Shown here: in pieces, positions 57,423 to 64,000 of the stretch
Layout of the letters: each line of letters begins with the position of its first letter
Position numbering within the stretch: the stretch's first letter is position 1
Source of the DNA: Albifimbria verrucaria
Lineage: Eukaryota; Ascomycota; Sordariomycetes; Hypocreales; Stachybotryaceae
Assembly (NCBI GenBank): GCA_020081605.1
Contig: JAHREC010000030.1
Coordinates: forward strand, 186,001 to 250,000
Length of the DNA stretch: 64,000 nucleotides
Direction of reading: 5' to 3'
The notes under the pieces: generated by a model
What the model was told of the DNA's origin: nothing
What the model saw: the letters and a program-made list of their open reading frames with translations, nothing else
The model's database searches: none
Program-made: the position numbers and the translations under genes

Positions 57423-58416
57423 ATGGCTCCTTCCAATCGCAATACTGTTTCTCTCACAGACTCCCAGAAGACTTGTAGCTGCTCTACAATTCTCGCGCTT
57501 TTAAACCATCTCGTTCTACCAACAGAAGCCATGCCATACCACGTTGATACCCGATGCCCATTCATTGGGATGCCTCGGTCCAGGAGCAGAAGCCACTCTG
57601 CCTCAAGCACCTGTTCCTCCGCATCCCTGGATTCATCCGAATCAGGGGAGAAGACGACATGGCGGTTTCTGCCATTTTGCGACGCGTCTCCTGGATAACT
57701 TTGAGGCCAATCGGGGTTTCGCGCAAATGGCGCCATTCCCCATGTCAGACATGGACCCCGAAGAAGATCGTTCGAGCATACACGATGGTCTGTCCGACGG
57801 AGACACGAGTAGGGAAGACGCATCGTCCAACGTCGAATGGGATGTAGTCGACGACCTGGAGGAGGAGGATGACTGGGAAGACGTGGGTTCTGATGTCGAG
57901 AGGGTTGGTGAGCTAGCCTTCCATGAGGACGACTTGGTCCACCTGACCTACGATATCGATTGGGACAATGCCCCTTTCGATTACGATGCGATGGTAGACC
58001 GGCCTCGACACATAGGCTATGAATGGGAGGTGGAATCTCTGCCACATCTTGCCGTGCCGTGGCTCCTCATCGTCAACGCCCGCCGCCGCCGACCTATCCT
58101 TCACGTTGCGGAACAATCAAGGCGGGTAGTTCAATTGGCAAGAACTGCCCAAACAGACTTCGCTGAAAGGGCAAGGTCTATTGGGCGGACTACCCAAGCT
58201 GCTGTCAATGCAGCTATGACTACCCAGGGTATCCTGCATAGGCCAGTGGCAGATGCCCTAAGCAACCGACTTACCCGCATACGACGGACATGGCCGCAGA
58301 TTTGTTTATCTGTAGGCGGAGGATTGATGGACGGTGCTGGTACACTGCTTCGCGACGGTGTGATGACTCTGCCGCCCATGGCGACGCAACACGCCATTGT
58401 AAGAAGATATCGGTAG
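57423..58416 (+). CDS. Acidic protein of unknown function
   Basis: Not recognised. The ATG at 57423 (or 57531, same frame) starts a Ser/Arg-rich N-terminus (MPRSRSRSHSASSTCSSASL). The frame then needs two extra bases between about 57640 and 57740 to enter the main part (MAPFPMSDMDPEEDRSSIHD, VDDLEEEDDWEDVGSDVERV). The rest has a hydrophobic patch (LPHLAVPWLLIVNARRRRP) and an amphipathic helical stretch (AEQSRRVVQLARTAQTDFAE), ending in MATQHAIVRRYR. With two added bases it would be 331 aa. The acidic and SR-like composition would suit a nuclear or apoptosis-adaptor-like protein, but that is speculation. No signal peptide. Confidence 0.5.
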
Positions 58417-58990
58417 CAGGTGGGCTGGGGAGGGAGTTGTGAAAGTAACATGTAAGAATAGGCACTGATGTATAAGAGATGACGACCTAGCATGAAAGTA
58501 ATGACTGGATGATGGCTCCATGAAGTTAATATAGAGTAGACCAATAAGTAAACTATTACTTTATCCCGTTATGCTTAATCCTATAAAATCGCCGACCGTT
58601 TAAGCTCTAAGCTGTGTTTAATTGCCTACTTCGATTGATTGCTGGAATATATGTGCAAAGTCGTCAACCAAGCTGTAAAATCTATGGTGCTACGTTGAAC
58701 TTGATCCACAGGCATACTTCCGCTGAAGTTTTCGTACATGTGATTAAAGGCATTTTACCACAATAACGTATGATTGTGATGACTTAGAGTCAATAAAACA
58801 GCACGGTAAGCAATGAGGCTGGCGGCATCCACGCACACTCATAAGGTCTCTGGGCCGTGTTTGTTCCCAGGGTCTTTTAAGATAATGTCAAATGTTCATC
58901 TAGTGGTGCAAAACTACTGGCAAGCTCCGGATGTATTCTCATAGATGATACAAAAAGAGTATTTGGGGCGCGATGCAAAAGAAAACCAAG
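58417..58990. other. AT-rich spacer
   Basis: About 570 bases between the acidic-protein stop and tRNA-Ile. AT-rich, no coding sequence or further tRNA seen. Confidence 0.5.
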
Positions 58991-59064
58991 TGGTCCCTGC
59001 CAGGGTCGAACTGGCGACTTTTGCATTATTAGTACAACACTCTAACCAACTGAGTTAAGGGACC
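58991..59064 (-). tRNA. tRNA-Ile (anticodon AAU)
   Basis: 74-nt cloverleaf without intron. Acceptor stem GGTCCCT pairs with AGGGACC, discriminator A; D arm ACTC/GAGT; anticodon stem TTGTA/TGCAA with loop CTAATAA, anticodon AAT (A34 presumably edited to inosine, reading AUU, AUC, AUA); T arm GCCAG/CTGGC with loop TTCGACC. A and B box elements are intact. It lies 139 bases beyond the 3' end of the AAA ATPase gene on the same strand. Confidence 0.96.
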
Positions 59065-59203
59065 AATTGTTGAAATACGTAGAGAAACTTTAGTATATGA
59101 TTACGACAATCAAATGAGCCAGTCATGCTCTTGTGGGGACAACTCCCCGAAATCGTCACTCGTGTATTTCTTTACTCTTACAGTCTCAATGTCTACAGTC
59201 TAT

Positions 59204-61297
59204 CTACAATGAGAACCCCTTCACCTTCAACACCGTCTTCAAATGCGACATCGCCAGGAGCTCTTGCCTGTGGCATGCCAGCAAGTTTGCCGTCTTCAAC
59301 ACGTTCTTGATCTGTCTTCCGTTCAAATCCAAACCACTGAGCGCGGTGATTTCCTCCTCTGTAACCTGGTGCAGTGCCCGATCATTGGCGCCGGCACCGT
59401 CGATACCCACAGCTCGGCCCAGGAAGCCCTTCCAGACTGCGGAGCGAGCCGCAGTATTCAGAGGTGGGTATTCGAGGGAGATGTGGATACGGCTCTCGAA
59501 GGCCTGGTCGATGTTCTTGACGCGGTTGGTCGTCAGGAACAGGATGCCCTCGTAGTATTCCAGGGTTCGTAGGAAAATAGAGACGATGCGGTTGCGGTCA
59601 ATGTCATGGGCGCTGCGCTCCTCGAGGAACACATCGCACTCGTCAAGGAGAAGCACGGCATTCCAGTGGGCCACCATTTGCAGCACCTTGGCCAAGTTTT
59701 CCTCCACTTCACTTGCATACCCACCGAGGTCGCCGCCGCTCATGCTATATAGCGGCACTTGCATATGCTCTGCAACTGACTCGGCAGTCAACGTCTTGCC
59801 AATACCAGGCCCGCCAGATAGGAGCATGATGATACCCTTGCCCTTTCCAGAGATGACATCGTCAAATGCGTTCTTGTTCTTGACCTGGCTCTGAGCAAAT
59901 GCCAGGACAAGCTCCTTATGATCCTGCGGAAGAACGAGAGACCCAAACGCCGAAGAGTCGAACTGAATGTCAGTCACATCATCAATGCAAAACTCCATCC
60001 AGCGCTTGTTCTTGAGAGAGTAGCCCCGAACCATGGGGCTTGTAGTAAGCAGTTGCTCCTCTGTCAAGGGGAACAGTTCTGCTGCCTGCTCTTCGGTGAT
60101 GTCATGGCAGTCATTGCCCTCGTACTTGGCAGTGTGTATGGATGACAAATAGACTGCGTGGTCAGAGTTGTTCCTCTCCCAGTTACCACCGTCAATTACG
60201 ATACGGCAGTTAACCTCTTCTCGGCAGGGGTTGTCATCCTCCTGAACGTAGTAGGTGCCAATTCCCTTGTACGCCTTGTATCGGAATCCGGCCAGGCGTC
60301 TCCAACGATGACCGCGCTCAATCAGCATTGATGCTAGGGCTTCAGCTTCAGGGTGGTACTCCAGTGGATAGCAGGCGAGACTTGTGAAAGGCATGGTACC
60401 GACAAAGTCTCGAATCCTCAAGCTCACATTTGACGGGCCCATGTTGTTTCCATCCCACTCCATGAGGTCACACTGAATAGAGTAGATTTCGCCGCAGTTT
60501 GTCTCGGCGTACCAGCCGCGAGAAAACTTGAATGCGGTAGGCTTTCCGTTCCTCGGTGCGTATATAATGCAGCCGGGCTGGAATAAAGTCCAGACATGCT
60601 TGAACGAAACGGCCTTGTTTCGCAGATAATCAACACGAAGTTGAATGAGGTCGCCGAGCTCTTCGTTCAGGATTCTGTACAAAACCTCAAGATGCTCCTT
60701 GGCGACAGAGTCAAGATCCGGGCTGTTGCGGGCGGCAGAAAACTTCTCCCATCGATGAATGATGCATTCAAATGGCGCTGAGAGGGTAAGTCTCTGGACG
60801 TCGACGACTACGCCAGGATAATCCTTCAAAATCTCAGCCAGCACGGCTTTGAGTTGTGGGGATTGTATGATGACACTGTCAATGACCAAAGGCTTGGTCG
60901 AATCAGCGAACTTGGGTTTCTCTGGGACTCATGTCAGCTTTTTTGCAAAATAATGTCAATGGTCATTTTACAACTCACTCTTGCGCACAATAACGGCGTA
61001 TTTCTTTGTCTCCTCGTTTTCGGCGGCCTCATCAACATCATCAGGGAGCTCTGATACCCAGGACTGATTTCCGTCCTTGTCAATTTTGGCATAGAGGTCC
61101 TTACTCTCGGCGACGGAACCAAAAGGAAGCTGGGGCTCAGCAGGCGTGGAATCCTTCTTGTCATCTTCAGAGGTTTCCTTGCTCGTCTCAGTAGCCTCTT
61201 GCGGCTGAGATGTCTCAGAGGCTATGTCAGAGCCTCCAACCATGACTCCCGACGTGTTATCATCGTCAGGAGAGTTTATCGAGTTATCGCCAGACAT
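59204..61297 (-). CDS. AAA+ ATPase (fungal type with N-terminal DUF7025-like region)
   Basis: Large AAA-family ATPase common in filamentous fungi, function poorly known. Exons 61297-60979 and 60921-59204 around a 57-nt intron; 2037 nt, 678 aa, in frame without correction. The N-terminus (about 100 aa) is acidic and Ser/Thr-rich; residues about 115-400 form the companion domain (CIIYAPRNGKPTAFKFSRGW, MEFCIDDVTDIQFDSSAFGS). Walker A is GGPGIGKT (about 476-483), Walker B LLLDECD (about 530-536), followed by FLEERSAHDIDRNRIVSIFL and the second region of homology ILFLTTNRVKNIDQAFESRI. The C-terminal lid ends in LSGLDLNGRQIKNVLKTANL. The absence of membrane helices suggests a soluble remodelling enzyme, perhaps transposon- or stress-related; this is inference. 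I chose ATG 61297 over an upstream GTG. Confidence 0.9.
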
Positions 61298-63524
61298 GAT
61301 CACGACTTATGAATGAGAAAATGGGGTAACACTTTACTCGGCTAAGACCGTTGACACTCTGTTGATGTTGCAAACGAGATGTTGAGGGAGCTAGTTGGGA
61401 GATTTGTTATAATCCAGTTCTACCAGCGGCAACCTGAACCCATTTATACATCCTCGAAGGTTCAAAACCAGTCAGTCATCCGGCGAGGGGATCGTCCTAC
61501 AATTAGGCTGCACTGCCTGAGCCTCACGGCGACCCTCATGGCGACCCTCACCGCTTGACTGGATCTGGGTCGCCGAAATCCTTCGTGCGTAACCCAATCG
61601 GGTACTATCTACAGTTATACAGTGTGGTCGTGAGCCAATACACATGCCGTATGGAGAAGGACGCTGGCATTCAGGTGCGAGAACCCTCTTGGCTACAGTA
61701 AGGCAGAGCCCCATTATTGCTGACTGGCGGCTGTTTTGAAGCAACGGACCGCTGCATTGTGCTTTTGTGGAGCGGGACTTGCAGGGTGCTTAGCGACGTG
61801 GCGAACAGTGAGTGCAACGGGGATAGGCAACAGGGTCGCAGACGAGGCATACTTGCCTCATCACCATTTACAGCCAACTGGAGGACCCTGGTTGAGGCTT
61901 GGCTCCTAGCTCATTATGACCTGGCGACATTAGCCACAGCTAGGCTACGCTCCCATGCCTAGACTTTTTGCCGTGTCCTCCGTTTTTTACATGTTCTTTG
62001 ACCGCTCTATGAAGTGAATGGCATACAAGGCTAAATTGCCCAGTTTTGCTTAACAGATGCAGAAGTCCATTATCTGCAGTAGTGGTGAGCTTTCTGTGTC
62101 TTCTCTTCGTAACAGCATAGTTGTAAATTGAAAGATGATGGCAATCAGTTTATTACCTTTCTGCCAATCAGCACGTAGTGCAGCTCCTAAGTAAGTTCTT
62201 ATTTCTTCATGCAAGGTCCAGGCAACAACCCATTAAAAGCCATGTACATCACAAGTTTCACATTGCTTAGCCATACCACGGACTACCGAGTCCATCAACG
62301 AGACCTGTTGAGTAAGTGACGAACACATTCTTGTAGTTCGATGATCTGGGCGATCATCGATCATCAAACTGCGAAGGCTGGCCCCTCCTGGCGGGATTTC
62401 CGCACTATCAATTCCGACGTGGAAGTTTTATTTCACGACCAAGTACATATTGGAACCGCCGTGCCAGCGAGGGGCTTTCTGCCGGAGGCGCTTCAAGAAG
62501 ATCTTGTCCTTGTTTGGCGATGCTCTCACGGAGCCAACCTAAGTTCCAAACGCCTTGCGGAACCAACCCAACGCACGGGATAGACCAACACGACTCAACC
62601 ATCCTGTTAATTATCATTGGAAAGAATACCTATTAACCCTTCCAATCGGCCCAATTATGCGCTGCGCAAGAACAATTTTCCCATACGGTACCGTCCATAG
62701 CCTAGCATACCATAGCGATGATCTCTTTATAATTGGTTGATTAATCCCTGATTATAACACTGCCCGTAAAGTAAAAAACAGTGGCTTAATTAAAAGATCC
62801 AACTGAAAGAGAATAGCAGGATTGAACTAACAGGAGATGCCAAGGGCGATGTTAGCGACAAGCATCCCCAGGAAATGACACCTATTGTGTCATAAAATTT
62901 GTCTTGGGGTAAGAGGGAGGAGAAGATATAAAAGTACGTGAACTTGCGAGTAATGTCGATTATGTGTCGATCCCATGCCTATTCACGCTCGTTCCTGTTG
63001 CGATGCCAGATGCATGGCACGGGCGAAATCCACCCATCCCAAGTACCGACAGATGGGCCGAGGCGATAGGTGCGGCTCTTTGACAACCGGCGAAACAGAA
63101 ACAACGGGAACCAAGTAAACTCTTGGAAATGGTTGTAGACGCACTTGTCCAGGGCGATTGGAGAGGCTCAAACTGGAATATACCGGTCTGTTGCCTCCGC
63201 TTGCTCACAATGGAATCCATCATGAGATTTCCAACCCGGGTATTGGTGGTGTAATAGACCTGTTCTTTTATTAATATTGCGATGGTTTGCATGCTAACTA
63301 TACCATGACACCAATTAACACTAAGAAACGGGTGAAGTAGGATTAATAGCTGGAGACATATGGGCAGGGCTGGGTTTCCAAAGCTCGAGTGCGTTCCCGA
63401 AGACACGATGGAAATGTTATATAAAGAGGAGGCTATCATCTCAATTCTCCCTCATCAGACCATCTTATACTTCATTGAATGCATTAGTTCTACTACGAAC
63501 CGAACCGTTGATCGAAACAAGAAA
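61298..63524. other. 2.2 kb divergent intergenic region
   Basis: Between the AAA ATPase (-) and the AA9 LPMO (+). AT-rich from about 62580 to 62960. No frame has a recognisable domain, though degraded repeats cannot be excluded. The right end carries the LPMO promoter. Confidence 0.45.
63418..63425 (+). promoter_or_regulatory. TATA box of the AA9 gene
   Basis: TATATAAA 100 bases upstream of the ATG at 63525, an expected position for a strongly induced fungal cellulase-type gene. Confidence 0.6.
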
Positions 63525-64000
63525 ATGAAGGCTTTCTCCATTGTTGCCTTGGCAGGCCTCTTGCCGTCACTGGTCCAGGCACACTACCTCTGGCCTCAGC
63601 TTATTCTCAATGGCAAGGTTACGGCCCTTTTGAGTACGTACGCGAGCATGACAATGGTTTTATGCCCTCGTGGAGTGATGGAGCCTTCTTGAACAGCAAT
63701 GACCTCCGCTGCAACAAGGGCTCCATGAACCACCGTACTCAACCTAAGACAGCCCGTATTGTCGCTGGCCAGGATGTTGTTGGTTTTGCTACCAATGTTC
63801 AGTCCGAGATCCGGCACCCCGGACCGCTCCAGGTGAGTGCTTCGATATTAACTACATACACTCCCTTAGATAAGCTTCATGTCCTGAGGGAGCAAGAGTG
63901 ATATCACGCGGAACCAATTTCTTCTAACAAGATGAGCTCAGGTATACCTTTCCAAGGCACCAGGTGATGTCCGCGACTACGATGGCTCTGGTGACTGGTT
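63525..64000 (+). CDS. AA9 lytic polysaccharide monooxygenase (5' part, truncated by window end)
   Basis: Copper-dependent oxidative cleaver of cellulose or other beta-glucans, secreted. Exon 1 is 63525-63832, an intron with CTAAC branch ends at 63941, and exon 2 runs off the window. Signal peptide MKAFSIVALAGLLPSLVQA leaves His as residue 1 of the mature protein (HYLWPQLILNG), the N-terminal copper-histidine brace of AA9. The region EYVREHDNGFMPSWSD, SNDLRCNKGSM and KTARIVAGQDVVGF are family blocks (SNDxRCN before the first disulfide, then the AGD-like turn). One base is missing in the C/T run at 63625-63631; adding it brings the frame into PFEYVREHD. The second copper His, the Tyr ligand and any CBM1 lie beyond the window. 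Confidence 0.92.

Noticed and set aside
1..64000. CRISPR arrays, prokaryotic operons, ribosome binding sites, riboswitches
   Set aside because: Introns, eukaryotic tRNA and fungal gene families show nuclear fungal DNA; no regular spacer repeats were seen.

Overview
This window is nuclear DNA of a filamentous ascomycete, most likely a Sordariomycete. Genes are intron-bearing (about 42-140 nt introns, GTAAGT-like donors, CTAAC-type branch points). There is a eukaryotic tRNA-Ile(AAU). The gene set is typically fungal: Pth11-like membrane protein, cutinase-family esterase, WSC-domain protein, NST1, Rho2, mitochondrial mL40, TMA20 and an AA9 lytic polysaccharide monooxygenase. I see no intact transposon, rRNA, CRISPR array or prokaryotic feature. 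The species cannot be fixed from the sequence alone.

Layout. 0-5.3 kb: first exon of a Dal5-type MFS permease running off the left edge, then a divergent Pth11/rhodopsin-like membrane protein. 5.9-14.8 kb: an accessory-looking group (FAD monooxygenase, conserved unknown, MFS exporter, CaiB/BaiF CoA-transferase) separated by AT-rich spacers. 17-24.2 kb: surface and secreted proteins (cutinase-family esterase with probable GPI signal, small cysteine-rich protein, triple-WSC protein). 25.3-27.0 kb: a second drug-type MFS transporter. 27-39.8 kb: sparse, with two unrecognised genes; the 33.6-36.9 kb gene is long, low-complexity and possibly BTB-like. 39.8-41.2 kb: TMA20 and an I78-type peptidase inhibitor. 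43.4-44.3 kb: a single-pass membrane protein. 45.3-54.4 kb: NST1 and rho2, diverging from a 3.7 kb spacer, then mL40. 55.1-61.3 kb: two unknown genes, tRNA-Ile and an AAA+ ATPase. 63.5 kb to the end: 5' part of an AA9 LPMO gene.

The strongest signal is in the quality of the sequence. About fifteen of the twenty-two protein genes are broken by apparent frameshifts. Nearly every one is repaired by adding one base to a short mononucleotide run, almost always C or G; none needs a base removed. After adding those bases the exon sums of the well-resolved genes become exact multiples of three, and conserved motifs continue across each break. I read this as systematic homopolymer undercalling in the assembly, not pseudogenes. 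The frameshifted genes should therefore be treated as probably functional. The most interesting biology I can support is a six-base micro-exon in rho2 and a run of symmetric phase-1 exons in the 33.6 kb gene. I found no convincing previously undescribed multi-gene system.
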